This document shows positions 9,566-19,133 of a DNA stretch of 64,000 nt, piece by piece (position 1 is the first letter of the stretch; each line of letters opens with the position of its first letter). Position numbers and translations under genes: made by a program. The DNA comes from Jiella soli. Its GTDB lineage: Bacteria; Pseudomonadota; Alphaproteobacteria; Rhizobiales; Rhizobiaceae. Below the pieces are notes generated by a model. It had not been told where the DNA came from. It ran no database searches and saw only the letters and a program-made list of their open reading frames with translations. The stretch covers positions 457,296 through 521,295 of the forward strand of contig NZ_JAJAVB010000025.1 of assembly GCF_020615385.1 (NCBI RefSeq). Direction: 5' to 3'.

Positions 9566-11737
9566 ATGCTGTCGACCTTCGTCACCTACCAGCTCTATTC
9601 GAGCGACATGCAGCGCTCGCTCGACCGCGTCGCGGCCGATCCGGTCGCCAAGCGCGAGGCGGAATACTACAACGCGCATATTGGCGAGGTGAAGTCCGTC
9701 GACGACTTCCTCGGGGATTACAGGCTCTACTCCTATGCGATGAAGGCCTATGGTCTGGAAGACCAGATCTACTCTAAGGCGCTGATGAAGAAGGTGCTGG
9801 AGAGCGACCTCAGCGACACCAAGAGCTTTGCCAACAAGCTGTCGGACGACCGCTATCGCGAGTTTGCCAAGGCCTTCAACTTTCCCGCCGCGTCTTCGGT
9901 GGACAAGACGCTCACCGCCCAGTCGGCCGCGCAGAGCGATCTGACCACCGAGGCCTATTCGGAATACCGGGTGCGGGCCGGGCAGGCCCAGGCGTTCAAC
10001 GCCAGCCACTATGTCGGCACGATCGGCAGCGTCACCTCGGTCGATCAGTTCCTGAACGACAGCGCAATCTACAGCGTCGCGCTCGCCTCGGTCGGGATCG
10101 ATCCAGCGATCACCTCCAAAAGCTTCATTCGGCAGGTGCTGACCTCGAACGCGGCGGATGCGCCGGCCGCCAACGGCGACACGCGCTATCTGAAGCTCGC
10201 CGACATGCTGCCCTTCAATGCCGACGGCTCGGCGCCGGCCGGCGGGCTGCAGACAGCCGCACAGGCGAACGGCACCGTCTATAGCTACTTTCAGGCGAAG
10301 GGGCTTGCGGCAACCGCACAGGCGGCGAGCTATCAGGTCAGCTATTACGAGGCGCAGATCGGCCAGGTGCAGACGGCGGACGATTTCGTGGGGGATGCGC
10401 GGCTTCTCGACGTCGCGCTGACCTCCGTCGGCCTCGACTCCTTGACGACCTCCTCGACCTTTGTCTGGCAGGTCCTGACCAGCGATCTCGCCGATCCCGA
10501 CAGCGTCCTCAACAAGATGTCCGAGGCGACCGGCTCCGACATCGAGCGGAAGGCGAAGTTCAAGGCCCTCCAGGCTATGTTCACCTTCGATACGCAGGGC
10601 AATGCCGCGGCGGGCGGCGCACAGAGCACCGAAATGATCACCGCCACGACGGACGACTATCTGGAGCGCTATCAGAACGTCATCCGGCAGAAGGATACGC
10701 TCAGCACCAGCCTGTTCAAGGCCGGCGTCGCCGCGCTGAGCAGCGTCACCGGCTTCATGGCGAGCAGCGCGGTCTACAGCTATGCGCTGAAGGCCTTCGA
10801 CCTCGACCCGGCGACCGAGAGCTACACCAAGATCATGCGGGTCCTGAAGAGCGATCCGTCCGATCCCAAGAGCTATGCCCGCCAGCTCCGCGACGAGCGC
10901 TATGTCCACCTTGCCGCAGCCTTCAACTTCGACGACAAGGGGAAGGTCGCCAGTCAGCGCCTGCCGCAGACCGAGGCGAGCCAGGTCGCAACCGCCAACC
11001 GCTATGCCGAGCTCCTGGGTGACGATCCGAGCAAGGCGGCTCTCGCCAAGGCGAAGGCGGAAACCGCCGACTACAAGGCCGCGCTGTCCTCCGTCGCCAC
11101 GATCGACGACTTCGTCTCGAACGATACCATCCTGACCTATGCCCTGAAGGCCTACGGCCTCGATCAGGCGAAGCTTTCGAAGGACGACCTGAAAGCGATC
11201 CTGACCAGCGACCTCAGTGATCCCGAGAGCGCGGCCAATGTGAGGAACGACAAGCGGTTCGTGGAATTCGCAGCCGCCTTCACCTTCACCACCGGCGGCG
11301 AGATCCAGCGCGACAAGCAGGAGGTCCAGACCGTTAGCAATCTGATCAAGACGCAGGACTTCTATTTGCAGCAGATGCTGGAACAGGAAGCGGGCAACGA
11401 TAACGAGGGGGTTCGCCTGGCGCTCTATTTCAAGCGCAAGGCGCCGGATCTGAAGAACAGCTACGAGATCCTCGCCGACCCGGCGCTCCTGTCGGTGGTG
11501 CAGACGGCGCTCGGGATCCCGAGCGAGTCCAGCCAGAGCGACATCGAGTTGCAGAAGGCGACGATCGACAAGAGGCTCGACCTTGCGAGTCTCGACGATC
11601 CCAGGCAGCTGGAGAAGTTCGTCAGCCGCTTCCTGGCAATGTACGACCTGACTTCCGGCGCGAGCTCGGCCGCGTCCTCCCCGGCCGCCATCATCCTCGG
11701 CGGCTCGAGCTCTTCCGGCATCGCGGGGATCCTGTGA
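9566..11737 (+). CDS. DUF1217 protein with five tandem repeats
   Basis: A 723-residue protein beginning MLSTFVTYQLYSSDMQRSLDRV. It holds five repeats of roughly 120-150 residues, each containing a 'VDDFLxDxRLYxYAxKAxGL' type segment and a following 'VLxSDLSDPxSxANxLxDxRYxxxAxAFNF' type segment. This matches DUF1217, a family found mainly in Alphaproteobacteria and often next to flagellar genes; no flagellar gene is present here. There is no signal peptide or membrane helix. The C-terminal 40 residues are rich in Ser, Gly and Ala. The start is chosen at 9566 because family similarity begins there; the longer frame from 9314 lies partly in the preceding gene. Function is unknown. Confidence 0.8.
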   Translation: MLSTFVTYQLYSSDMQRSLDRVAADPVAKREAEYYNAHIGEVKSVDDFLGDYRLYSYAMKAYGLEDQIYSKALMKKVLESDLSDTKSFANKLSDDRYREFAKAFNFPAASSVDKTLTAQSAAQSDLTTEAYSEYRVRAGQAQAFNASHYVGTIGSVTSVDQFLNDSAIYSVALASVGIDPAITSKSFIRQVLTSNAADAPAANGDTRYLKLADMLPFNADGSAPAGGLQTAAQANGTVYSYFQAKGLAATAQAASYQVSYYEAQIGQVQTADDFVGDARLLDVALTSVGLDSLTTSSTFVWQVLTSDLADPDSVLNKMSEATGSDIERKAKFKALQAMFTFDTQGNAAAGGAQSTEMITATTDDYLERYQNVIRQKDTLSTSLFKAGVAALSSVTGFMASSAVYSYALKAFDLDPATESYTKIMRVLKSDPSDPKSYARQLRDERYVHLAAAFNFDDKGKVASQRLPQTEASQVATANRYAELLGDDPSKAALAKAKAETADYKAALSSVATIDDFVSNDTILTYALKAYGLDQAKLSKDDLKAILTSDLSDPESAANVRNDKRFVEFAAAFTFTTGGEIQRDKQEVQTVSNLIKTQDFYLQQMLEQEAGNDNEGVRLALYFKRKAPDLKNSYEILADPALLSVVQTALGIPSESSQSDIELQKATIDKRLDLASLDDPRQLEKFVSRFLAMYDLTSGASSAASSPAAIILGGSSSSGIAGIL

Positions 11738-11762
11738 GGCTCACCAGCTGGGCGGGGCCATG

Positions 11763-11795
11763 AAAAAAGGCTGCGAAGCGCCAAGCTCCGCAGCC
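11763..11795 (-). terminator. Rho-independent terminator of the PepSY gene
   Basis: Read on the minus strand, the stem GGCTGCG...CGCAGCC (11769-11775 with 11789-11795) is followed directly by a run of six T. It lies 27 bases after the stop of the small PepSY gene and between convergent genes. Confidence 0.8.
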
Positions 11796-11821
11796 CTTCA
11801 GATTTCACATTCGCAGTTGCG

Positions 11822-12178
11822 TCAGCGGACCGACAGGACTTCGCCGCTGCGCCGGTCGATGTCGACGCGGATATCGTCGCCGCGCCTGTCGATCCCCGCG
11901 ATGCGGTAGGACCGCCGCGTCTTGGTGATGGAATCGACGTCCCGCACGCCCTGACGGCGGGCAATCCGCACCGCCTCGCGCTCGGACACCTCGTCCCGCT
12001 CGGCGCGGGAATCGTGGCCCCGATGGTCGCGGTCGCGATAGTCCCGCTCCTGGGTCTGCTCGTTCGGCACAAGGCGGATGCCGTCCTTGCCGATCTGGAT
12101 ACCCTGCGCGAGCGCAGGGGTGGCGAGGGCGATCGCCGCCGCCGTGAGTGCACCGTAAGTGAAAATTCTTTTCGTCAT
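11822..12178 (-). CDS. Small secreted PepSY-domain protein
   Basis: A 118-residue protein with a clear Sec signal peptide (TMTKRIF then a hydrophobic run ending ATPALAQ, cleavage likely after residue 24-25). A charged linker rich in Arg and Asp follows, then a C-terminal PepSY-like module (SEREAVRIARRQG ... DDIRVDIDRRSGEVLSV). Small periplasmic PepSY proteins are proposed protease inhibitors or sensors, but no role is proven here. The ATG at 12178 has the Shine-Dalgarno GGGAGAGA close upstream; a longer in-frame start at 12208 lacks one. It is followed by a strong terminator and appears monocistronic. Confidence 0.75.
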   Translation of the reverse strand: MTKRIFTYGALTAAAIALATPALAQGIQIGKDGIRLVPNEQTQERDYRDRDHRGHDSRAERDEVSEREAVRIARRQGVRDVDSITKTRRSYRIAGIDRRGDDIRVDIDRRSGEVLSVR

Positions 12179-12429
12179 CGTCTCTCTCCCTGGGAGATAT
12201 AGTTGCATTCAGGACGAATGCCCCGGATGCTTTCTGGAGAGACAACAACGGTGACGATTTTTGGTTCCAGGTCTCCGAGCGACCAAGGAACGGTAAATGG
12301 CCGCAGCCATTTCACTTTATGGCGAAAAGATGATCGACGGTATTGGGCGGCCGGGCTGCGGTTGCGGAAGCGCGGAACCTGAGGCGTGCCCCATGCTCCG
12401 CGTTCGCAACCCGGCCCTGCGACCGGCGC

Positions 12430-13155
12430 TCAGCCCATATATTGGCCGCCATTGGCCGAAAGCGTCGAGCCGGTGATGAAGCTCGCGTCGTCCGAGGCGA
12501 GAAACACGACGCAGCGTGCGATCTCGTCCGCTTCGCCCAGCCGGCCGACCGGGATCTGCGGCAGGATGTGCTTCTGCATGACGTCCTCGGAAATCGTGGC
12601 CATCATCTCGGTGTTGATGTAGCCGGGACAGATCGCGTTGACCGTGATGCCCTTCTTGGCGCCCTCCTGGGCGAGCGCCCGGGTGAAGCCGATATCGCCG
12701 GCCTTGGCGGCGGAATAATTGGCCTGGCCGGCCTGGCCCTTCTGGCCGTTGATCGACGAGATGTTGATGATCCGCCCGAAGCTGCGCGAACGCATGCCAT
12801 CCCACACCGGCCGGGTCATGTTGAATAGGCCGGAGAGATTGGTGTTGATGACCTCCTGCCACTGCTGGGGCGTCATCTTGTGGAACATCGCGTCGCGGGT
12901 GATGCCGGCATTGTTGACCAGGATGTCGACCGGCCCGATCTCGGCCTCGACCTTGGCAATGCCTTCGGCGCAGGCGTCGTAGGAGCCGACGTCCCATTTG
13001 TAGACCGCGATCCCGGTTTCCTGCTTGAAGGCGTTCGCCTTCTCGTCATTGCCGGCATAGGTCGCCGCCACCTGATGTCCCGCCGCCTTCAGCGCCATCG
13101 AGATCGCCGCGCCGATGCCGCGCGTTCCTCCCGTCACGATTGCCGTTCTGGCCAT
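12430..13155 (-). CDS. phbB: Acetoacetyl-CoA reductase PhbB/PhaB
   Basis: A 241-residue short-chain dehydrogenase that reduces acetoacetyl-CoA to (R)-3-hydroxybutyryl-CoA with NADPH for polyhydroxybutyrate synthesis. The dinucleotide loop is VTGGTRGIG, NNAGITRD follows, and the catalytic Ser/Tyr/Lys block is INISSINGQ ... YSAAKAG; the protein ends NGGQYMG, a typical PhaB C-terminus. The ATG at 13155 has AGGGAGGA at a suitable distance; an in-frame start at 13188 is not needed. It lies downstream of phbA on the same strand but is separated by about 270 bases that contain a strong terminator-like hairpin. Confidence 0.93.
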   Translation of the reverse strand: MARTAIVTGGTRGIGAAISMALKAAGHQVAATYAGNDEKANAFKQETGIAVYKWDVGSYDACAEGIAKVEAEIGPVDILVNNAGITRDAMFHKMTPQQWQEVINTNLSGLFNMTRPVWDGMRSRSFGRIINISSINGQKGQAGQANYSAAKAGDIGFTRALAQEGAKKGITVNAICPGYINTEMMATISEDVMQKHILPQIPVGRLGEADEIARCVVFLASDDASFITGSTLSANGGQYMG

Positions 13156-13310
13156 GATGTCTCCTCCCTGGTTCGGGCTCCACCACACATTGCAGCCGGA
13201 AGCGTAGCCGGCTCAGAGCCTCACCTTGTTTATGTCGTCGGCGGGAGGTTGGTCACCCCTCGGCCCGACAAAAATGCCGCCGCGCTCGCCGCGAAAGCGA
13301 GCCGGCGGCC

Positions 13311-13353
13311 AAAAAGGCCGCGGCCCGGCGGTCCTTTCGAACCGCCGGGCCGC
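13311..13353 (-). terminator. Strong hairpin with T-run between phbA and phbB
   Basis: A perfect 13-base-pair stem (13320-13332 with 13341-13353, loop cctttcga) is followed on the minus strand by GGCC and TTTTT at 13311-13315, in the form of an intrinsic terminator. It lies 74 bases after the phbA stop, so most phbA transcripts may end before phbB. A second small hairpin, CGGCC-AAAAA-GGCCG, overlaps the T-run and could compete. Confidence 0.7.
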
Positions 13354-13426
13354 GAATAAATGTGTCATGCCGTAAGAGCGAATGCTGCCGAAAGGCCAGC
13401 TCTGTTCTCCCGCGGCAGCGCTGGGA

Positions 13427-14611
13427 TCACATCCGCTCGAAACACATGGCGACGCCCATGCCGCCGCCGATGCAGAGCGTTGCGAGGCCCTTCTTGGCGT
13501 TCCGGCGCTGCATCTCGAAGAGCAGGGTGTTGAGAACGCGGTTACCCGAAGCGCCGATCGGATGGCCGATCGCGATCGCGCCACCATTGACGTTGACGAT
13601 GTCGGGATTCCAGCCGAGGTCCTTGTTGACCGCGCAGGCCTGCGCGGCGAAGGCTTCGTTGGCCTCGACGAGATCGAGGTCGTCGACCGACCAGCCGGCC
13701 TTTTCCAGCGCCTTCCTCGAAGCCGGGATGGGGCCGGTGCCCATGATGGCCGGATCGACGCCGGCCGTCGCCCAGGAGACGATCCGCACCATCGGCGTCA
13801 GGCCACGCCGCTCGGCCTCGGCCTCGCTCATCAGGACGGTCACTGCAGCGCCGTCATTGATGCCGGAAGCGTTCGCCGCCGTCACCGAACCCTCCTTGTC
13901 GAAGGCGGGACGCAGCTTGGAGATGCCTTCCAGGGTTACGCCGTGCTTGATGTATTCATCGTCTTCGACGACGGTGTCGCCCTTACGGCCCTTGACCGTG
14001 AACGGCACGATCTCGTCCTTGAACCGACCGGCCTTCTGCGCGGCTTCGGCCTTGTTCTGGCTCTTCACCGCGAACTCGTCCTGCATCTCGCGGGTCAGCT
14101 GCCACTGCCGGGCGACGTTTTCCGCCGTATTGCCCATGTGATAGCCGTTGAAGGCGTCGATCAGCCCGTCCTTCAGCATGGTGTCGACGAGCTTCAGGTC
14201 GCCCATCTTCTGGCCGGCGCGCAGATGCTGGGCATGCGGGGCCATGGACATCGATTCCTGGCCGCCGGCGACGATCACCTTGGCATCGCCCATCGCGATC
14301 TGCTGCATGCCGATCGCAACGGTCCTGAGGCCCGAGCCACAGAGCTGGTTCAGGCCCCAGGCGGTGGCTTCCTTGGGGCAACCGGCTGCCATCGCCGCCT
14401 GCCGGGCCGGGTTCTGACCTTCGGCGGCGGTCAGGATCTGGCCCATGATCACCTCGTCGACCTCGGCCGCGTCGACCTTGGCGCGGGCGAGCGCCTCCTT
14501 GATGGCGGTGGCGCCCAGTTCATGGGCAGGCACGCTGCCGAAAGCGCCATTGAAGGCCCCGACGGGGGTGCGCGCCGCACCGACGATGACGACCGACTGT
14601 CCGTTGTTCAT
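13427..14611 (-). CDS. phbA: Acetyl-CoA acetyltransferase (beta-ketothiolase) PhbA/PhaA
   Basis: A 394-residue thiolase II condensing two acetyl-CoA to acetoacetyl-CoA. The acylated cysteine is in [10 protein letters not shown] (Cys91), the His in [11 protein letters not shown], and the second catalytic Cys in CIGGGMG close to the C-terminus. The start [18 protein letters not shown] at 14611 is the usual one; the in-frame extension to 14677 is not family-like. It is divergent from phaR and upstream of phbB, the usual PHB arrangement in Rhizobiales. The PHB synthase gene is not in the window. Confidence 0.95.
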   Translation of the reverse strand: MNNGQSVVIVGAARTPVGAFNGAFGSVPAHELGATAIKEALARAKVDAAEVDEVIMGQILTAAEGQNPARQAAMAAGCPKEATAWGLNQLCGSGLRTVAIGMQQIAMGDAKVIVAGGQESMSMAPHAQHLRAGQKMGDLKLVDTMLKDGLIDAFNGYHMGNTAENVARQWQLTREMQDEFAVKSQNKAEAAQKAGRFKDEIVPFTVKGRKGDTVVEDDEYIKHGVTLEGISKLRPAFDKEGSVTAANASGINDGAAVTVLMSEAEAERRGLTPMVRIVSWATAGVDPAIMGTGPIPASRKALEKAGWSVDDLDLVEANEAFAAQACAVNKDLGWNPDIVNVNGGAIAIGHPIGASGNRVLNTLLFEMQRRNAKKGLATLCIGGGMGVAMCFERM

Positions 14612-14928
14612 GACGAATTCCCTCAAGTGCGAGCAGGACCGTCCGGAGAATATAGGGCGGCCGGATGACTTCCGCACCTTTGTCGCAAAGCTGGCTCGGG
14701 CCTGTCAAACGGAGCCGGTCGCCTGGGAAGCCGGCGGATCGGCCGTCGATTCCGCAGCGCGGGGAAGGCGGAACCCGGCCCGGCAGGCCGCAATGCCTTG
14801 GATTCCAGTGGGCCCGTCCGGAAGCATTTGGAATGCGGCGCGATTTGTGCCTATCATTTATGCGGCGCAGCGAGAGTTTTGCGAGTGGCAGAACCGCCCG
14901 CGTGTTCGCACAGGTCAAGGGGTGAGGA
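14612..14928. other. Divergent phbA/phaR intergenic region
   Basis: About 317 bases with no convincing gene. It must hold the promoters of phbA (leftward) and phaR (rightward). PhaR-type regulators commonly bind near their own and PHB genes, but I could not pick out a defined operator by eye. The only clear signal is the Shine-Dalgarno AAGGGGTGAGG just before phaR. Confidence 0.5.
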
Positions 14929-15540
14929 ATGGCCAAAGATTCGGATGTGACGGTAATCAAGAAATACGCCAATCGCAGGCTCTACAACACCGGCACCAGC
15001 ACCTATGTCACGCTCGAGAACCTCGCGACCATGGTGAAGAACAACGAGGAATTCATCGTCCAGGATGCCAAGAGCGGCGAAGACATCACCCATTCGGTGC
15101 TGACCCAGATCATCTTCGAGCAGGAGAACAAGGGCGGGCAGAACCTGATGCCGATCGCCTTTCTGCGGCAACTGATCCGCTTCTACGGCGACCAGATGCA
15201 GATGGTGATCCCGGCCTATCTGGAGCAGACGATGAGCGCCTTCGCCAAGGAGCAGGAGAGCTTCCGCGAGAAGGTGACGGGACCTATCACCCAGACCCCG
15301 ATGAAGCTCATGGAGGCGCAGGTCCGCCGCAACACCGAAATGTTCCGCCAGGCGATGGTGATGTTCAACCCGTTCATGGCCGGCGCAATGGGAGAGGCCG
15401 GCGATACGAATGATCGCGGCCATTCCGGCGGAGCGGGAGCCAGCACGGACAGCCGCGACGACGATCTGAAGGCGATGCGCGACCAGTTGCAGCGCATGCA
15501 GGAGCGTCTTGAAGCGATCGATTCGCGCAAGGAGAGCTGA
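14929..15540 (+). CDS. phaR: Polyhydroxyalkanoate synthesis repressor PhaR
   Basis: A 203-residue regulator with the N-terminal PHB/PHA accumulation regulator DNA-binding domain (VIKKYANRRLYNT ... YVTLENLATMVK) and a PHB_acc helical domain from about residue 70 to 145. The C-terminus is Gly/Asp/Ser-rich and ends in a short helix likely to be coiled-coil. PhaR in other alphaproteobacteria represses phasin and PHB genes and is released by binding to PHB granules. It is divergent from phbA, supporting a local regulatory role. Confidence 0.92.
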   Translation: MAKDSDVTVIKKYANRRLYNTGTSTYVTLENLATMVKNNEEFIVQDAKSGEDITHSVLTQIIFEQENKGGQNLMPIAFLRQLIRFYGDQMQMVIPAYLEQTMSAFAKEQESFREKVTGPITQTPMKLMEAQVRRNTEMFRQAMVMFNPFMAGAMGEAGDTNDRGHSGGAGASTDSRDDDLKAMRDQLQRMQERLEAIDSRKES

Positions 15541-15640
15541 CCGGCCGCCAATTCGCCGGGCGTTCGGCCACCGGGTGATCCCGTCCGGCCTCGGTTTCGC
15601 CGCCGCGCCGGTGGGGCAGACGGAACGACATAGCAAAGGA

Positions 15641-15671
15641 AAAGCCGGCTCCCGTCGAAGGACCCGGCTTT
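15641..15671. terminator. Bidirectional terminator between phaR and rpmF
   Basis: The arms AAAGCCGG (15641-15648) and CCGGCTTT (15664-15671) form a stem flanked by A-rich and T-rich sequence on the two sides, so it can serve phaR from the left and rpmF from the right. Confidence 0.7.
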
Positions 15672-15741
15672 CGAATTCTCCACGCTGGCCTTGCGGCTGC
15701 GGGAGAGGCGCTCGGCGAAATGCCGCGGCGCCGGATCGGGC

Positions 15742-15927
15742 TTACGCCTTTTCCTTGACCGTCAGGATCTGCTTGCCGCGATACATGCCGGTCTTCAGGT
15801 CGATGTGGTGCGGCCGACGCAGCTCACCGGAGTTCTTGTCTTCGATGTAGGTCGGCGCCTTCAGCGCGTCCGCCGAACGGCGCATGCCGCGCTTCGACGG
15901 GGTCGTTTTCCGTTTGGGTACGGCCAT
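15742..15927 (-). CDS. rpmF: 50S ribosomal protein L32
   Basis: A 61-residue ribosomal protein with the canonical start [29 protein letters not shown] and a Lys-rich end. It lacks the zinc-binding cysteine pairs of the C+ form, as is usual in Alphaproteobacteria. The frame is open further upstream to 16116, but only the part from 15927 resembles L32. A terminator lies between it and phaR. The mtgA gene is upstream on the same strand. Confidence 0.96.
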   Translation of the reverse strand: MAVPKRKTTPSKRGMRRSADALKAPTYIEDKNSGELRRPHHIDLKTGMYRGKQILTVKEKA

Positions 15928-16152
15928 GTCCTGCTCCATTTGGCCCGCCGCTCGCCGGAAAGCCAGCGGCCGGGCAATCTCGATTGTCCGGGGTGCTCCG
16001 GGCCCACGGAAGCATGGCTTCCGATGACTCGGTGCATTCGCGTCGCAATGCCGATCGGTCGACCAAGAGCCGCCGCAAGGCCTCGCCATGACGGGAATTC
16101 CAGGTGCCCATAGCAAAGCTTCGGCCGAATTGGAAGGGGCCTGGACGCGCGC

Positions 16153-16851
16153 TCAGCCCTTTTGCGGATCGCCGACGCAGCCGACATAGGCGCCGGAGCG
16201 CGACGCAAGACGCTGGACGCGCCGCGCCAGCCGGTTCAGTCCGGAGGAGGGCTTGCCCGGATTGCGTGCATCCGGCGCGGGCAGGGTGACGGTGATCAGG
16301 GCGGCCTGGCGCGCCGTCAGTTGCGCGGCGGATCTGCCGAAATAGTGCTGGCTCGCCGCATCGATTCCGTAGATGCCTTCGTCCCACTCGGCGATGTTGA
16401 CGTAGATCTCCATGATCCGCCGCTTCGACAGGACGAGATCGAAATAGATCGCCAGCGGCACTTCCAGACCCTTGCGTAGGAAGGACCGGCTGTTCCACAG
16501 GAAGAGGTTCTTCACCGTCTGCATGGTGATCGTGGAGGCGCCGCGGGTTTCCTCGCCGGCCAGGGCTTCGTTTACGACTTCGCGCATTTCGCCCCAGTCG
16601 ACCCCGTGGTGCCGGCAGAACTGGCCGTCCTCGGACATGATGATCGAGTGGAGGAGAACCGGCGAAACATCCTCGATCGCCACCCAGTCGCGCTCGACCG
16701 GCTGGCCGGTGAGGTGGTCGTAGAGCATCAGCGTCGACATCGGATGGACGAGGCGCAAGGCATAGACCGGCGTCAGGACCAGCGGGATCGCGGCGAGCAG
16801 GACGAGCACTGCGGCGACCCGTGTCAAAATACGCAGCATTCGTCTAAACAT
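16153..16851 (-). CDS. mtgA: Monofunctional biosynthetic peptidoglycan transglycosylase MtgA
   Basis: A 232-residue GT51 glycosyltransferase that polymerises lipid II. One N-terminal membrane helix (about residues 7-32) anchors it in the inner membrane. The catalytic Glu is in MSEDGQFCRHHGVDW, with GASTITMQTVKNLFLW and a KRRIMEIYVN block following. It lacks a transpeptidase domain, which defines MtgA. The ATG at 16851 (MFRRMLRI) is taken as start; a longer frame to 16956 adds 35 residues with no membrane-protein character. The gene runs toward rpmF, an arrangement common in Rhizobiales. Confidence 0.92.
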   Translation of the reverse strand: MFRRMLRILTRVAAVLVLLAAIPLVLTPVYALRLVHPMSTLMLYDHLTGQPVERDWVAIEDVSPVLLHSIIMSEDGQFCRHHGVDWGEMREVVNEALAGEETRGASTITMQTVKNLFLWNSRSFLRKGLEVPLAIYFDLVLSKRRIMEIYVNIAEWDEGIYGIDAASQHYFGRSAAQLTARQAALITVTLPAPDARNPGKPSSGLNRLARRVQRLASRSGAYVGCVGDPQKG

Positions 16852-17021
16852 CCGGCTCGGTCTGCCTCGGCGGGGACTTTCGCATGCCTCCCCGCAGGAA
16901 GGATCGTCTTTACTTATCGGTGGTAGAAACCTTTCGCAATGCCTTGCTGGCGACATTAGGTTCCGCTGATTGTTCGCTTGCTTTCCTAAATTGAGACTAG
17001 ATGCTGGGAGACGGAACGAAG

Positions 17022-17918
17022 ATGAAATCGGCGGATTTCGAGGGAAAACTCGCGGTCACTGCAAAGGCGGTTGGCGCTTTTCTCGATGACATTCTTCAAT
17101 CGCATCAGTTGGTGGCCGGAACTCCGCAAAAACTCTTGGGTGCGATGCGCCACGGCGTGTTGAACGGGGGTAAGCGCCTGCGGCCGTTTCTGGTGATCGA
17201 GACGGCGAAGATGTTCTCGGGCGATTCGAAGGCGGCGATGCAGGTCGGCGCGGCGCTCGAATGCGTCCATTCCTATTCCCTCGTCCATGACGATCTGCCG
17301 GCGATGGACGATGACGATCTCAGGCGCGGCAAGCCGACCGTGCACAAGGCCTTCGACGAGGCGACGGCGATCCTGGCTGGTGACGCGCTATTGACTCTGA
17401 GTTTCGGCCTCATCGCCTCGTGCGACAAGATCCCGGCGGAGGCACGCGCGGCCCTCGTCGTGCTCCTGGCCAAGCGCGGCGGGGCGCCCGGCATGGTCGG
17501 CGGCCAGATGCTGGACATCCAGGCCGGCGACAGCCGCTCCGAGATCGAGATCACCCGCATGCAGGCGATGAAAACCGGCGCCTTGATCAGCTGCTCCTGC
17601 GAGGCGGGAGCGCTTCTTTCCGGGGCATGCGACGACGATCGCGCCCGGCTTCGCCGCTTCGGAGACACGATCGGCCTCGCATTCCAGCTCGCGGACGACC
17701 TGCTCGACGAGTATGGCGAGGCGGAGGTCGTCGGCAAGGCGACAGGCAAGGATCAGGCCAAGGGCAAGCGCACGCTCGGACAGATCTACGGCCGGCGCGC
17801 GCTCCAGGACCGGCTCGACGCGCTCGAGAGCACGGCGGAGGAGCTGCTGGAGCCCTATGGCGAGAGGGCCGAGCTCCTGCTGGAAGCGGCGCGCTTCGTG
17901 GTCTGGCGCAAGCACTGA
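17022..17918 (+). CDS. ispA: Farnesyl diphosphate synthase-type polyprenyl synthetase
   Basis: A 298-residue trans-isoprenyl diphosphate synthase. The first aspartate-rich motif is HDDLPAMDDDDLRRG (from Asp90) and the second DDLLDE (from Asp225); GGKRLRP and the KxxT-type MKTGAL block are also present. The short-chain IspA-type architecture suggests C15 product. In a phototroph it supplies precursors of carotenoids, the bacteriochlorophyll tail and quinones. Two starts are possible, ATG 17001 and ATG 17022; the latter has GGGAG about 11 bases upstream. A role as geranylgeranyl diphosphate synthase (CrtE) is less likely but not excluded by sequence alone. Confidence 0.88.
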   Translation: MKSADFEGKLAVTAKAVGAFLDDILQSHQLVAGTPQKLLGAMRHGVLNGGKRLRPFLVIETAKMFSGDSKAAMQVGAALECVHSYSLVHDDLPAMDDDDLRRGKPTVHKAFDEATAILAGDALLTLSFGLIASCDKIPAEARAALVVLLAKRGGAPGMVGGQMLDIQAGDSRSEIEITRMQAMKTGALISCSCEAGALLSGACDDDRARLRRFGDTIGLAFQLADDLLDEYGEAEVVGKATGKDQAKGKRTLGQIYGRRALQDRLDALESTAEELLEPYGERAELLLEAARFVVWRKH

Positions 17919-18014
17919 TCTGGTGATCGCGTCGACCCGGCATGGCCTGCCGCCGCGCGGCGGCTGAGCGTCTCGAACTCCGGCACTTCGTAAGATCCGC
18001 CGGACGTCGCAGGG

Positions 18015-18034
18015 CCCGCGCGGATCTGCGCGGG
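18015..18034 (-). terminator. Weak hairpin after the lytic transglycosylase gene
   Basis: CCCGCGC and GCGCGGG form a 7-base-pair stem with loop ggatct immediately after the stop of the leftward transglycosylase gene. It has no T-run, so it may be only a stability hairpin. Confidence 0.35.
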
Positions 18035-18035
18035 G

Positions 18036-19133
18036 TCAGTTCTTCATGACGATGCAGAAGCCGCCGGCGCCGCGCAGCCGGTTGCAGAGCGCGTCGGCTT
18101 CGGACTTCGTGTCGGCGCCGATCCTGACGGCATAGATGCGGCGTCTCGGGCTCGTGCGCGTGCGCGTGACGATCGGCTTGATGTCGCCGAGGATCGAGGG
18201 AAAGGCCGACTGGACGCGGGCGAACATCCGCATGGCCACCGCCTGACGTTCGTTGCCGGCCACCTGGACCCCCCACGGCTTCATCGGCGCGCTGTCGACA
18301 TCCGCAAGCGAGCCGAAGACCGAACGCGTCTTCATGATGGGGAGTTGCGCGCAGCCGTCGAGGAATTCGAGCTCGTCGTCGAGCGGATGATGCTCGACCT
18401 CGCGGCCGTCTTCCTTGAACCAGTCCGCCGGCCGGAAGGTGATCGCGGCGACGTAGTTCTCGGTCTCGGCCGGCAGGTAGCCGCCATTGGCGATCCAGGA
18501 TTTCACCCGGTTGATCCCGCCATTGTAGGCCGCCGCCGCGAGACCCCAATTGCCGAGTTCGGTTCGAAGGTCGGCGAGATATTGCGCGGAATGGCGGATC
18601 GAGGATTCGAGATCGTAGGGGTCGTCTAGGCCCCGTTCCACCGCGGTATAGGGCATGAACTGCGCGATGCCCTGCGCCCCCACGGGCGAGACCGCCTTGA
18701 TGTCGAAGCGGCTCTCTTTCCAGATCAGCCGGGCGAAGAAGTCCTTCGGCATGCCGACCGCTTCGGCGTCCTTGCCGATCAGTTGGCAGATGTCGCGCGC
18801 GGTCGGCGCCGCGGTTTTCCGCTGCAACGGCGTATCGTCCGTCTTCGGGACGGGGGCGGCGATCTGTTCGACGCCTGTCCCGGCGGTATCGTCGGTGGCG
18901 CCGGCGGAGCCGGTGTCGGCGCCTGCGGAAGGCGGCTCGTTCACGCCTTCGAGCGCGGGCGGGCTCGGCGGAAAGGGGATCGCCGGCAGGACCATCCCGG
19001 GAACCGCGGCCGGCTCTGGACCGACGGTCTGGGCCAAGGCGCTCGGCGCCAGTGCGAGGAGCGCGCTCGCGAGCAGCGGCAGGGCCGCGCGTCCGGCGCT
19101 TATGCGTGTTGGCTGGCAGTCGCCCCGCTTCAT
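18036..19133 (-). CDS. Periplasmic lytic murein transglycosylase (SLT domain)
   Basis: A 365-residue exported protein. A signal peptide (about residues 12-35, ending ALAQ) is followed by a Pro/Ala/Gly-rich linker to about residue 110. An SLT domain has catalytic Glu140 in IWKESRFD and the motifs [10 protein letters not shown] and AAAYNGG. The C-terminal part, after residue 280, resembles a SPOR-like module ([25 protein letters not shown]). It cleaves peptidoglycan glycan strands. The start ATG at 19133 overlaps the ispG stop (ATGA), so the two are probably coupled although functionally unrelated. The product retains two Cys near the C-terminus (ALCNRL, GFCIVM). Confidence 0.88.
   Translation of the reverse strand: MKRGDCQPTRISAGRAALPLLASALLALAPSALAQTVGPEPAAVPGMVLPAIPFPPSPPALEGVNEPPSAGADTGSAGATDDTAGTGVEQIAAPVPKTDDTPLQRKTAAPTARDICQLIGKDAEAVGMPKDFFARLIWKESRFDIKAVSPVGAQGIAQFMPYTAVERGLDDPYDLESSIRHSAQYLADLRTELGNWGLAAAAYNGGINRVKSWIANGGYLPAETENYVAAITFRPADWFKEDGREVEHHPLDDELEFLDGCAQLPIMKTRSVFGSLADVDSAPMKPWGVQVAGNERQAVAMRMFARVQSAFPSILGDIKPIVTRTRTSPRRRIYAVRIGADTKSEADALCNRLRGAGGFCIVMKN

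Noticed and set aside
17935-17970. GCCGCCGCGCGGCGGC palindrome after the farnesyl diphosphate synthase gene as a terminator
   Set aside because: It has no loop or T-run and is likely a chance GC-rich palindrome.
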